A stretch of DNA of 6,568 bases from assembly GCA_029882675.1 (NCBI GenBank), contig JAOUKJ010000232.1, positions 1 to 6,568 of the forward strand, read 5' to 3'. Each line of letters starts with the position of its first letter. Positions within the stretch are counted from its first letter, which is position 1. This DNA comes from Cyclobacteriaceae bacterium (lineage in GTDB: Bacteria > Bacteroidota > Bacteroidia > Cytophagales > Cyclobacteriaceae). A model generated the notes under the pieces. It saw only the letters and a list, made by a program, of their open reading frames with translations. It made no database searches and was not told the DNA's origin. Of this stretch, positions 1 through 6,347 are shown piece after piece. A program made the translations under genes and the position numbers.

Positions 1-98
1 CATCCCTCCATGAGGGCAGCAACAAACAGCAGGAGCGTGATGTATATCAGGGGTAAAATGATATTTGCTACACGGTGGCTCATTTTCAGAAGTTTCAT
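1..98 (-). CDS. N-terminus of an unidentified membrane or exported protein (partial)
   Basis: Reading the minus strand from an ATG at 98-96, the frame stays open to the window edge and gives 32 residues starting MKLLKMSHRVAN. A hydrophobic stretch (IILPLIYITLLLFVAALM) covers roughly residues 13-30, which could be a first transmembrane helix or an uncleaved signal anchor. A second in-frame ATG at codon 6 is an alternative start. No Shine-Dalgarno motif is evident upstream, as is usual in Bacteroidota. The gene lies downstream of the sigma/anti-sigma pair on the same strand, 184 bp after the anti-sigma stop, so it may or may not share that transcript. Too little is visible to name a family; that it is a gene at all rests on the open frame, the start and the hydrophobic profile. 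Confidence 0.5.
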   Translation of the reverse strand, partial: MKLLKMSHRVANIILPLIYITLLLFVAALMEG

Positions 99-138
99 AT
101 TGTTTGGTTTTTTTGTCCTGATTAAAAGACACTTTTCC

Positions 139-275
139 GGATGAAAGGGTTGGAAGTAGTGGTAAAAGAGGCAGGGGGTGTAAGAAGGAGCTGGTATGAT
201 GGGGGAAGCAGGAAGGGGGAAGGCAGGAGGTAATGAGGTAATGAGGTAGAGAGGTAGAGAGGCTGGGGAATGGGA
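139..275. repeat. Purine-rich, nearly C-free low-complexity tract
   Basis: The plus strand here has only five C residues in 137 bases (172, 191, 209, 224 and 263) and several G runs: five G at 174-178, 201-205 and 215-219, four G at 265-268. It fills most of the gap between the anti-sigma-like gene and the next minus-strand gene, so any transcript reading through would carry a C/U-rich leader. The loops between G runs are mostly too long for a canonical four-run G-quadruplex. No open frame with coding character was seen in it. Confidence 0.7.
227..262. repeat. 8-bp tandem repeat, four copies plus a half copy
   Basis: Four adjacent octamers are visible: GAGGTAAT at 227-234 and 235-242, then GAGGTAGA at 243-250 and 251-258, followed by GAGG at 259-262. 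The two variants are grouped in pairs, which suggests stepwise slippage duplication. The array ends 20 bp before the stop codon of the anti-sigma-like gene and lies outside coding sequence, so copy-number changes would not shift a reading frame. Confidence 0.85.
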
Positions 276-282
276 CCACTTA

Positions 283-2004
283 CTAATTAAAAACATAGCG
301 CAGTCCAAAACCAATTTCGGCCATAGAAGGCAGGTTTTTATCGCTTTTGCGCAGGGCATTCAGTCCCAGTCTGTAGGATGGCACCAGGGACATTACATAA
401 TGATCGCCCAGGGAATAATTGAGTTCGGTGGATAATGTTCCCCAAAGATTTACAATCCGGTAATCATTACCACTATCATCAGCTACAAATGCTGTTGGTG
501 CGCTGTATGTTGCTGTAGCATCCGCGTTATGTGTTTGGCTAACGGTATTGGCAAGAAAGCTGGAAGATACACCACTGGAGACCAGTATATCTACTTTTCT
601 TTCGTCCATGATTTTAAATCCCAATCGAACAGGTATGCTCACATAATTGAACATATTTTCCACTATTGTACTGGGGATATTATATGTTTCGGCAATAGTA
701 TTTTGATAGAGGGCCCGTTCAACACTTTTAGCATCAGCATAGGAAAGGCTTCCGTAATAAGCACCTGAATTTGCATTGATAAAATTCAATCCACCGGAAA
801 ACACCCATCTTTTGCCAAGTTCAGTACCCGCACTTAATCCAACACTCATCATCCGCCCGGGGATATCATTACCGGAATAAAACGTATTGCTTCCTGAATC
901 CCGTGTATTAAAAGTATTAAAACCCTGAACATCAGCTTCAGCCAAAGAAGCCGTTTGGAGTGTACCTGAACTGCCCGATGGGTCAAAACTGCCTCCTGCC
1001 AGGGTCATACCTCCCCAAATATTCCTTTTTTCATCCACTTCACGCATATCGGGATAAAAGATGTATACTTTTTCCATTTTAACGGGCGTGAGGTCAAGAA
1101 AAGTCAGCCCCATACTTTCTATGCTCCCGAGCAGTCCTTGGTTATCGGGCGAAAGGGTGGAGTAAACATCTTCTTTTCCCGTCTCCTTTACCGGCTGGCT
1201 CATATCGTCATAAACAGTCCCTGTATTAATATCTCGATTATTCTCAATTTCATCAGGAGGCGCAAAGGCGATGGCATAGCTTTCCTGATCAGTTTCCCTG
1301 CCTCTCTGCGTTTCATCATTATTGCCGTTCCTGGCACGCTCTTTACTTCCACTTGTAATCTCATTATTATCAAAAACAAGCAGATTGTCCTTATCTCCTG
1401 TTTCCGCTGTTTGCCCGCTATCCACTTCCCGGCTTAAGGCCAATGTCTTTTCACTTTTTTCATTCCTGAGGTCTATTGAGTTTTGTTTACCCCCTGTCCG
1501 GATCTCCTGTGCTGTATATTCACTTTTGGGTATAATCCCATTATTCTTATCAGAAAGGCTTGTCCCTGCAATGATGTTAGCGTTTTGTTCAATCGTCTTG
1601 ATGTTCAATTCCGGGTTGTTACTATTTTCTTTTCTTGGGGATTTATTTTCGGTAACTGTCATGCTATTTCGCCCCACTTCAATGTCTTTTTCAGAAGGTG
1701 TCCCTTCATCAAAGTCCTTTTGCACTATAGCGTTTAGCTCTTTGATTTTGTTCTCATAGGCCAATTTTTCAGTTTTCCAGTCGTTATATTGCGTATAACT
1801 CCATCCACCGGCCACAATAGCCAGCGTAATAGAGGCCGCTGCGGCCCATCGCCACCACACCAGGGCTACCCGGCTTTTTTTATGATCATCTTTGTATAAA
1901 GCACCGTCAATCCTGTCCCATAATTCGGGAGAAGGGCTGACTTCCTTCCCGGCGAAGGCTTCCTGCCACTCACGTTCAAATGCCCCTCTTTTATAATGTG
2001 CCAT
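283..2004 (-). CDS. Anti-sigma-like membrane protein with C-terminal outer-membrane beta-barrel-like domain
   Basis: This 573-residue protein is encoded directly after an ECF sigma factor and overlaps its gene by 14 bp, the usual arrangement for a cognate anti-sigma factor. Residues 1-46 are a short, charged, probably cytoplasmic segment with a conserved-looking EREWQEAF and ELWDRID motif, typical of Bacteroidota anti-sigma N-termini. Residues about 50-70 are a single transmembrane helix, and 72-97 look helical or coiled-coil. Residues about 100-290 are a polar N/E/K/S/T-rich linker, probably disordered and periplasmic. Residues about 328-573 show alternating-pattern strands, FNYVSIPVRLGFKI at 452-465 and a terminal FGLRYVFN, as in small outer-membrane beta-barrels of the PorT-like type. 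Known for such loci: the N-terminus binds the sigma factor until a signal releases it. The signal and the binding are inferred here. It could instead be annotated simply as an outer-membrane beta-barrel protein. No good Shine-Dalgarno site is near the start; the overlap suggests translational coupling. Confidence 0.8.
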   Translation of the reverse strand: MAHYKRGAFEREWQEAFAGKEVSPSPELWDRIDGALYKDDHKKSRVALVWWRWAAAASITLAIVAGGWSYTQYNDWKTEKLAYENKIKELNAIVQKDFDEGTPSEKDIEVGRNSMTVTENKSPRKENSNNPELNIKTIEQNANIIAGTSLSDKNNGIIPKSEYTAQEIRTGGKQNSIDLRNEKSEKTLALSREVDSGQTAETGDKDNLLVFDNNEITSGSKERARNGNNDETQRGRETDQESYAIAFAPPDEIENNRDINTGTVYDDMSQPVKETGKEDVYSTLSPDNQGLLGSIESMGLTFLDLTPVKMEKVYIFYPDMREVDEKRNIWGGMTLAGGSFDPSGSSGTLQTASLAEADVQGFNTFNTRDSGSNTFYSGNDIPGRMMSVGLSAGTELGKRWVFSGGLNFINANSGAYYGSLSYADAKSVERALYQNTIAETYNIPSTIVENMFNYVSIPVRLGFKIMDERKVDILVSSGVSSSFLANTVSQTHNADATATYSAPTAFVADDSGNDYRIVNLWGTLSTELNYSLGDHYVMSLVPSYRLGLNALRKSDKNLPSMAEIGFGLRYVFN

Positions 2005-2569
2005 AATTTATTTTATTTTCCTGATCTAATTTTCGCATCAACAAAGCCCTTGCCCGGGCATATTGTGATTTCGATGTTCCTTCGCTGATGCCAAGCATTT
2101 CTGCAATTTCACGGTGGTTAAACCCTTCAATGGCGTATAAGTTAAAAATGACCTGACAACCTGCGGGGAGCTCCTGAACCATCTTCAACAATTCATCAAA
2201 ATGATAATCTTTCAGTGAATAGTTGTCTCCGGTCTTTATCGTTACGTCATCTATATCAACCATCGGAAACATATATAATTTATTCCGTTGCTGATTGAGT
2301 GCCGTATTTACGGTTATTCTTTTCATCCAATATTCGAGTCTGGACTCTTTCCTGAAATTCGGCAGGTTTTTAAAAATCTTTATAAAAGCTTCCTGCAAGA
2401 CATCTTCAGCCTCTGGCTGAGACTTGGTATATCTTGAGCAAACAGCCAGTAAAAAAGGCGCATACCTTTCGTAGAAAGACCGTATCGCTTTACGGTCTCC
2501 CTTTATACAGGCCTCTAATAATTTATCGTCTGCTGTCATTAACAGGTCATATGTATCTGTCTTTCTCAT
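1991..2569 (-). CDS. ECF-type RNA polymerase sigma factor (sigma-70 family)
   Basis: The 192-residue length and two-domain layout match ECF sigma factors. Region 2 covers about residues 24-97, with the core-binding motif AEDVLQEAFIKIF at 54-66 and the -10 recognition segment around FRKESRLEYWMKRITVN at 72-88. A variable linker follows, then region 4 at about 128-182 with the helix-turn-helix HREIAEMLGISEGTSKSQ. The product would direct RNA polymerase to a small set of promoters. The start at 2569 is the first ATG of the frame used here; an ATG at codon 11 (2539-2537), just before TADDKLLEACIKGD, is an equally reasonable start. Its 3' end overlaps the anti-sigma-like gene by 14 bp. It is transcribed divergently from the T9SS plug gene across 184 bp, so autoregulation and control of that gene are possible. 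The ECF assignment is firm; the subgroup and regulon cannot be read from the sequence. Confidence 0.95.
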   Translation of the reverse strand: MRKTDTYDLLMTADDKLLEACIKGDRKAIRSFYERYAPFLLAVCSRYTKSQPEAEDVLQEAFIKIFKNLPNFRKESRLEYWMKRITVNTALNQQRNKLYMFPMVDIDDVTIKTGDNYSLKDYHFDELLKMVQELPAGCQVIFNLYAIEGFNHREIAEMLGISEGTSKSQYARARALLMRKLDQENKINYGTL

Positions 2570-2606
2570 GTATTAGACCCTATTGCAATAGAAAAGGTTG
2601 TAATAC
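2570..2606. promoter_or_regulatory. Nested palindromes upstream of the sigma gene (possible operator)
   Basis: A perfect 10-bp palindrome, TATTGCAATA, occupies 2581-2590, 11 bp upstream of the sigma start codon. It is flanked by an inverted pair, GTATTA (2570-2575) and TAATAC (2601-2606). This could be an operator or a leader structure, but AT-rich palindromes of this size arise by chance, so the functional call is weak. Confidence 0.25.
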
Positions 2607-2626
2607 GTTAGAATATTTTTACTTTG
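2598..2626 (+). promoter_or_regulatory. Candidate Bacteroidota promoter for the plug gene
   Basis: TTG at 2598-2600 is followed after 18 bp by TTACTTTG at 2619-2626, one mismatch from the TAnnTTTG -7 consensus. An overlapping TATTTTTA at 2614-2621 is also one mismatch away. Transcription would start near 2633 and give a leader of about 120 nt before the ATG at 2754 that includes the hairpins at 2644-2710. An ECF-dependent promoter would look different and is not excluded. Confidence 0.3.
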
Positions 2627-2643
2627 TGCACATATAATAAACT

Positions 2644-2710
2644 ACTCCGGGGCAGATCCCCGAAGTATCACATGGACATTTTTGTTTATTCCGAGCCTGA
2701 GGATCGGGGA
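2644..2710 (+). promoter_or_regulatory. Competing hairpins in the leader region of the plug gene
   Basis: CGGGG (2648-2652) and CCCCG (2658-2662) form a stem around the loop CAGAT, extended after one C/A mismatch by ACT (2644-2646) with AGT (2664-2666). The same C-rich arm, TCCCCGA (2657-2663), is also perfectly complementary to TCGGGGA (2704-2710). In turn, TCGG (2704-2707) can pair with CCGA (2691-2694) in a third hairpin. These pairings exclude each other, the layout of an attenuator or switch. No U-run follows the stems, so transcription termination is not the obvious mechanism. Confidence 0.4.
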
Positions 2711-2753
2711 ATTAAACCACTTTTTGATTAAATTTAAAAAAATCTACTGATAT

Positions 2754-4067
2754 ATGAAAGCCCGTATTTTTCTGATTTTAATAACAGCGAGCATTCTGCA
2801 ATGTGTACCCGTACAATACACATCAGACAGCAATGCCGGCACGGCATCTGCCGGCAAACAGCTGTTATATAAAAATCACACCTACGAAAAAGAAATTAAA
2901 ACAGTGAAACTATACCAGGCCGGGTCGTCATTTGGTGAGCTGAATTTCTCACCGATTATACCACTCAATCTACCCAATCGCCTCATTCTTGAATTTGATG
3001 ATCTCGCTGATCGTCCGGACAACTATTACGCCCGGTTGATTTATTGCAAGGCAGACTGGACGCCGTCATTGCTGCATTCAATGGACTATCTCGACGAATA
3101 CAATGAGTTCATCATCAGTGATTATACGCTTAGTCTGGACACAAAAATCAATTATGTCCATTATACATTTTCACTTCCCCAGGTAAAGGCTTCCGGCAAT
3201 TATCTCCTTGTTGTTTATCGCGATCCGGACAAAAATGACCTCATCCTCAGCAGGAGGTTTTCAGTCTTTGAAGGTGCAGTAAATATTTTTCAACCTAAAA
3301 ACAAAATGGGACTGAGTCCTATTACGGGGCACCGGATAAATTTTGAAGCGAATTATCGTGATCTGGAAGTACGTGATCCCTATAATGAGCTCCGTGCCAC
3401 CATCATGCAAAACAGTCGTTGGGACAATGCGGTTTATGATTTGCGGCCCACACAAGTCAGGGAAGACACCAAACAACTGGAGTATAATTATTTTGACAAC
3501 AGTGCCAGTTTTACCCCAGGCAATGAATATCGTTTCTTCGACATCCGTTCTGTGATATCACCGGGGCAGAATGTAGGTGGAGCCAGGCGGGAAGCATCTC
3601 CTGTAGAAATGTATTTGGTAACTGACAAACCCCGGGAAGGCCTGGCTTACAGTTTTCATCGCGATATAAACGGGGGTTTCAGGACAGAAAATTTTGATTC
3701 TCATAATTCATCCCACCACAGTGATTATGTATATGTGTTTTTTACTTTAGAAATGGCACCCATGGCTTCTTCAAAAATATATATTTTCGGGGAGCTCACG
3801 AACTGGACACTTTCTCCTGAAAACAGGATGTACTATGATCCCAACAAAAAGGCTTATACCGGTTCCTTATTACTAAAACAGGGATGGTATGACTATCAGT
3901 ATTATGTACATGACGATACAGGCACTTATTCGCCCAATCATTTGGAGGGAGACCATATCGATACTGAAAATTATTATGACATTTTCCTATATCATAAGAC
4001 ACCCGGAAGCCGTAAAGAAGCGATAGTCGGATATTATCAATTTGGGCTTAATGAACGCCTTCGTTAG
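2754..4067 (+). CDS. Type IX secretion system plug-domain protein (DUF5103 family)
   Basis: The 437-residue protein matches the family once called DUF5103, whose Flavobacterium johnsoniae member (Plug) closes the periplasmic end of the giant SprA translocon pore. A hydrophobic signal peptide spans about residues 1-17. The only nearby cysteine, C17 in SILQC, has Q at the -1 position, which is poor for a lipobox, so cleavage by signal peptidase I is at least as likely. The first plug domain covers about 40-175, with the family-typical FSPIIPLNLPNRLILEFDDL, YCKADW at 97-102 and the stretch NYVHYTFSLP to SGNYLLVVYRD at 133-156. The C-terminal region, about 325-435, is a beta-sandwich-like domain with IFGELTNW at 344-351 and LLKQGWYDYQYYV at 373-385. 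Export to the periplasm and a role in T9SS gating are inferred from family knowledge. No SprA or other T9SS gene is in the window. The gene stands alone on the plus strand and its stop overlaps the end of cas6. Confidence 0.9.
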   Translation: MKARIFLILITASILQCVPVQYTSDSNAGTASAGKQLLYKNHTYEKEIKTVKLYQAGSSFGELNFSPIIPLNLPNRLILEFDDLADRPDNYYARLIYCKADWTPSLLHSMDYLDEYNEFIISDYTLSLDTKINYVHYTFSLPQVKASGNYLLVVYRDPDKNDLILSRRFSVFEGAVNIFQPKNKMGLSPITGHRINFEANYRDLEVRDPYNELRATIMQNSRWDNAVYDLRPTQVREDTKQLEYNYFDNSASFTPGNEYRFFDIRSVISPGQNVGGARREASPVEMYLVTDKPREGLAYSFHRDINGGFRTENFDSHNSSHHSDYVYVFFTLEMAPMASSKIYIFGELTNWTLSPENRMYYDPNKKAYTGSLLLKQGWYDYQYYVHDDTGTYSPNHLEGDHIDTENYYDIFLYHKTPGSRKEAIVGYYQFGLNERLR

Positions 4068-4870
4068 ACCTGCTCTAAATTAATCGGATAAAGTTCTGTT
4101 TTTTGCATAGCGGCACCTGAGGCCATATCGAGCATGCCAAATCCTTTATGGGCAAAATATCCCAGACCGCTGCTGTAAATAAATTCGAGCACTTCTTTCT
4201 CAGCATAGAGTTCGAAGGGAAAAGTATATCCCCGGACTTCATATTTCACATCATTTTCATAAACGGAATATATCCGTGCATATTTTTTTTGTTGCTGATC
4301 CAGCCGGTTCAGGTATTTCACATCAGGCACAATCTGAAACTTATAAAAAGCTTCCAGCTTTGATTTGGCCAATGAAGTTTCCTCGGCCATTCTATGCAAG
4401 GTTGAATCATACAACAGGTCTGAAAACAAGTCCAGGTCAGGAGGTATAAACCGCTTGCCTTTTCGATCACCGTATTCGGGTTTAGTCAGGACAATAGGAG
4501 AAATACAAATAAATTTAGTGGGGCTTTCAATCTCAAAATTAACTTCTTTTTCAACGAGTTCAGGCACCAGCATCAGAGATCCTATTTCCAACTGTTTTAA
4601 ATTAAAAATACTGGTGATAATAAAGTCGATAAATGCTTTATTGGGGCTGGATAAAACGATAGTAACTTTTGATGAGAAAAAATGCAGGCCTTTGCGGCTC
4701 ACACGGGTCTGTCCTTTAATCCCAGAGAAATTATACGTTTTAAAGTCAATAAATTCCTTTTTGTCGTTTTTAAATATAAGTCCCTTTATTTGCCGGGCAA
4801 ACAAATGTTGATGATGAAAGGGAACTACCCCTCCCCTGTTTTTCAGTTTAAATATCAGCCTAACTCTCAA
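4064..4870 (-). CDS. cas6: Cas6-family CRISPR RNA-processing endoribonuclease, isolated from other cas genes
   Basis: The 268-residue protein has the Cas6 layout: two ferredoxin-like halves ending in a glycine-rich loop. The N-terminus MRVRLIFKLKN followed by VPFHHQHLFARQI (16-28) fits the first strand and helix. H19, H20 and H22 are candidates for the catalytic general acid/base histidine, but which one acts cannot be decided by eye. ICISPIVLTKP at 121-131 and YTFPFEL at 215-221 are typical internal segments. The C-terminal GLGYFAHKGFGML (235-247) matches the GhGxxxxxGhG RNA-binding loop. Known family role: cutting precursor CRISPR RNA within the repeat in type I and III systems. No cas neighbour or array is present here. 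The start is a TTG at 4870-4868; the frame upstream runs to a stop at 4915-4913 and has no ATG or GTG. TTG places the family start exactly where expected. The frame is intact. The gene is convergent with the plug gene with a 4-bp overlap and 388 bp from ychF. Confidence 0.85.
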   Translation of the reverse strand: MRVRLIFKLKNRGGVVPFHHQHLFARQIKGLIFKNDKKEFIDFKTYNFSGIKGQTRVSRKGLHFFSSKVTIVLSSPNKAFIDFIITSIFNLKQLEIGSLMLVPELVEKEVNFEIESPTKFICISPIVLTKPEYGDRKGKRFIPPDLDLFSDLLYDSTLHRMAEETSLAKSKLEAFYKFQIVPDVKYLNRLDQQQKKYARIYSVYENDVKYEVRGYTFPFELYAEKEVLEFIYSSGLGYFAHKGFGMLDMASGAAMQKTELYPINLEQV

Positions 4871-5045
4871 AACAATTATAATTAAAAAAATGAAGTCCGG
4901 CTCCTGTGCAAGTCAGGTATTTATTCCCTATTCAGAACACCGTAAGAAACTTCTGTTAGTAATATAAAAAAGAAACCTAATCTAACTTAATTCAAAAATT
5001 TAATCTATTTATTCAGTACCTTAAATTCTCAAGCGGCTTTTATGA

Positions 5046-5068
5046 ACATTTAATCATGTTTTAAATGT
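5046..5068. repeat. Inverted repeat, 8-bp perfect stem
   Basis: ACATTTAA (5046-5053) and TTAAATGT (5061-5068) are exact reverse complements around a 7-nt loop, TCATGTT. The stem is very AT-rich and therefore weak in RNA. Neither strand shows a U-run directly after it, so it does not look like an intrinsic terminator. A protein-binding site or an RNA hairpin within the cas6 leader are both possible. Confidence 0.4.
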
Positions 5069-5095
5069 AACCAAATACGCTGTTTTTAATCTAAA

Positions 5096-5120
5096 GGTTA
5101 CTCACTTATTCAAGTGCACC
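5096..5120. repeat. Hairpin-forming inverted repeat beside an A8 run
   Basis: CACTT (5103-5107) and AAGTG (5112-5116) form a perfect stem around the tetraloop ATTC. After an asymmetric internal loop, GGT (5096-5098) pairs with ACC (5118-5120). Eight A residues follow at 5121-5128. For the minus-strand genes this puts a T8 run before, not after, the stem, so it is in the wrong order for a ychF terminator. Confidence 0.4.
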
Positions 5121-5244
5121 AAAAAAAATGTATTTTAAATATTTTCCTTCCTCAAGGGGCGGAAAAACATCTTTATCTTTAATACCTAAAATCCGCAAGG
5201 GTATTTTAAGCAGTGTATCTCAATATCCTGGCAAGGTCTGTTTA

Positions 5245-5252
5245 CAAATATA
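5245..5252 (-). promoter_or_regulatory. Candidate -7 element for a transcript leading to cas6
   Basis: On the minus strand 5252-5245 reads TATATTTG, an exact match to the Bacteroidota TAnnTTTG element, just after the ychF stop codon. No TTG -33 element is seen at the right distance upstream, inside the ychF end. If used, the transcript would begin near 5238 and carry a leader of about 370 nt before the cas6 TTG start. Confidence 0.3.
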
Positions 5253-5258
5253 ATAAAA

Positions 5259-6347
5259 TTATACATTAAACCTAAAATGCATAATATCGCCATCGCCTAC
5301 GACATACTCTTTACCTTCAACCGACAGCCTTCCCGCTTCCTTACAAGCGTTTTCGGATCCATATTGGAGATAATCGTTATATTTTATCACCTCAGCCCGG
5401 ATAAAACCCCTTTCAAAATCGGTATGAATAACCCCTGCAGCCGCTGGTGCTTTCCAACCCTGACAAATCGTCCAGGCCCTGACTTCCTTTTCACCTACTG
5501 TAAAATAGGTTATCAGGTGAAGCAGGTCATACGAAGCCTTTATTAATTTCGAAAGGCCCGATTGGGTCAAACCATATTCTTCCAGAAACAATTCACGTTC
5601 TTCGGTATCTTCCAATTCGGCTATTTGGGCCTCGATGGCTGCTGAAATTATAATAACCGATGCTCCTTCCCGGGCCACTGATTCCTTCAGCATTTCTACA
5701 TATTCATTTCCGGTAAGCACTGCCTCCTCCTCTACATTAGCCACATATAATACCGGTTTACTGGTGAGCAGATAAAGATCCTGGACATGGCTTGTATCAA
5801 TATTGAGCAAGCGGGCATTTTTACCTTCTTCAAGGTGGCTTTTATATTGCTTGAGCGTATCCAATTCTTCTTTAGCCTTTCGGTCGCCCGATTTAGCTAC
5901 TTTTTCGATCCTTAATATACGTTTATCAAGGGTTTCCAGGTCTTTTAGTTGCAACTCCGTATCAATAATTTCCCGATCGGCCACAGGATTAATCCGACCG
6001 TCAACATGTACGATATTATCATTGGCAAAACACCTTACCACATGGATGATAGCGTCAACTTCCCTTATATTCGCCAAAAACTGATTCCCCAGCCCTTCTC
6101 CTTTGCTTGCTCCTTTTACCAGGCCGGCAATATCAACAAACTCGATGGTCGTAGGAATTACGGCCTGTGGATGAACCATGTCCGCCAGCGTATTCAAGCG
6201 TTCGTCAGGCACCGTAATAACGCCTACATTTGGTTCGATGGTGCAAAAAGGGAAGTTTGCTGCTTCGGCCTTATTATTGGATATCGCATTAAACAATGTG
6301 GATTTACCAACATTTGGCAATCCGACAATACCACATTTCAATCCCAT
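5259..6347 (-). CDS. ychF: YchF, Obg-family redox-regulated ATPase (OLA1 orthologue)
   Basis: The 362-residue length and all signature motifs match YchF. The P-loop GLPNVGKST is at 9-17, the G2 region FPFCTIEPN at 32-40, and the G3 motif DIAGLV at 72-77, where a hydrophobic residue replaces the catalytic glutamine of classical GTPases. NVEE at 204-207 replaces NKxD and gives the family its preference for ATP over GTP. H114, in NIVHVDG, corresponds to the histidine implicated in ATP hydrolysis in E. coli YchF, and C35 corresponds to the cysteine implicated there in redox control. A helical coiled-coil insertion follows at about 130-175, and the C-terminal TGS domain covers about 278-362. YchF acts in the cytoplasm and associates with ribosomes; it is linked to stress responses. 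The start overlaps the upstream transporter stop by one base (TAATG), which indicates translational coupling. No truncation or frameshift is seen. Confidence 0.98.
   Translation of the reverse strand: MGLKCGIVGLPNVGKSTLFNAISNNKAEAANFPFCTIEPNVGVITVPDERLNTLADMVHPQAVIPTTIEFVDIAGLVKGASKGEGLGNQFLANIREVDAIIHVVRCFANDNIVHVDGRINPVADREIIDTELQLKDLETLDKRILRIEKVAKSGDRKAKEELDTLKQYKSHLEEGKNARLLNIDTSHVQDLYLLTSKPVLYVANVEEEAVLTGNEYVEMLKESVAREGASVIIISAAIEAQIAELEDTEERELFLEEYGLTQSGLSKLIKASYDLLHLITYFTVGEKEVRAWTICQGWKAPAAAGVIHTDFERGFIRAEVIKYNDYLQYGSENACKEAGRLSVEGKEYVVGDGDIMHFRFNV

Larger units (their letters stand above)
4871..5258. other. 388-bp AT-rich intergenic region between ychF and cas6
   Basis: No convincing coding sequence was seen. 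The longest ATG frame noticed is 25 codons (4890-4967, plus), with no recognisable product. No direct repeat array, CRISPR-like unit, tRNA or recognisable riboswitch was found. The region contains one 8-bp perfect stem (5046-5068), one 5-bp stem with flanking complementarity (5096-5120), and a -7-like element at its ychF end. It could be a long 5' leader of cas6, a ychF 3' untranslated region, a small RNA gene, or remnant sequence. Confidence 0.6.

Noticed and set aside
174..268. Canonical G-quadruplex in the purine tract
   Set aside because: Four G runs of four or five exist, but the spacing between most of them is over 20 bases, far beyond usual loop lengths.
2796..2804. Lipobox making the plug protein a lipoprotein at C17
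   Set aside because: The cysteine is at the right distance, but the sequence ILQC has glutamine at -1, where small residues are expected, so lipidation is not supported.
4365..4811. A 148-codon plus-strand open frame opposite cas6
   Set aside because: It is fully antisense to the well-supported cas6 gene and its translation shows no family features; it is best explained as a shadow frame. The same applies to the long plus-strand frames at 1138-1437, 1322-1759 and 5949-6368.
4890..4967. A 25-codon plus-strand ORF divergent from cas6
   Set aside because: It has no recognisable product, no ribosome binding site and no supporting promoter, and open frames this short are expected by chance in such sequence.
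5096..5128. Hairpin plus homopolymer as a ychF terminator
   Set aside because: On the ychF strand the T8 run comes before the stem, and on the plus strand the stem is followed by A rather than T, so the order is wrong for an intrinsic terminator.
4871..5258. Possible CRISPR array or degenerate repeat units next to cas6
   Set aside because: No direct repeat of 20 bases or more with regular spacing was seen; only the short words shared by TTCTCAAGCGGC (near 5026) and CCTCAAGGGGCGG (near 5150) resemble each other, which chance explains.
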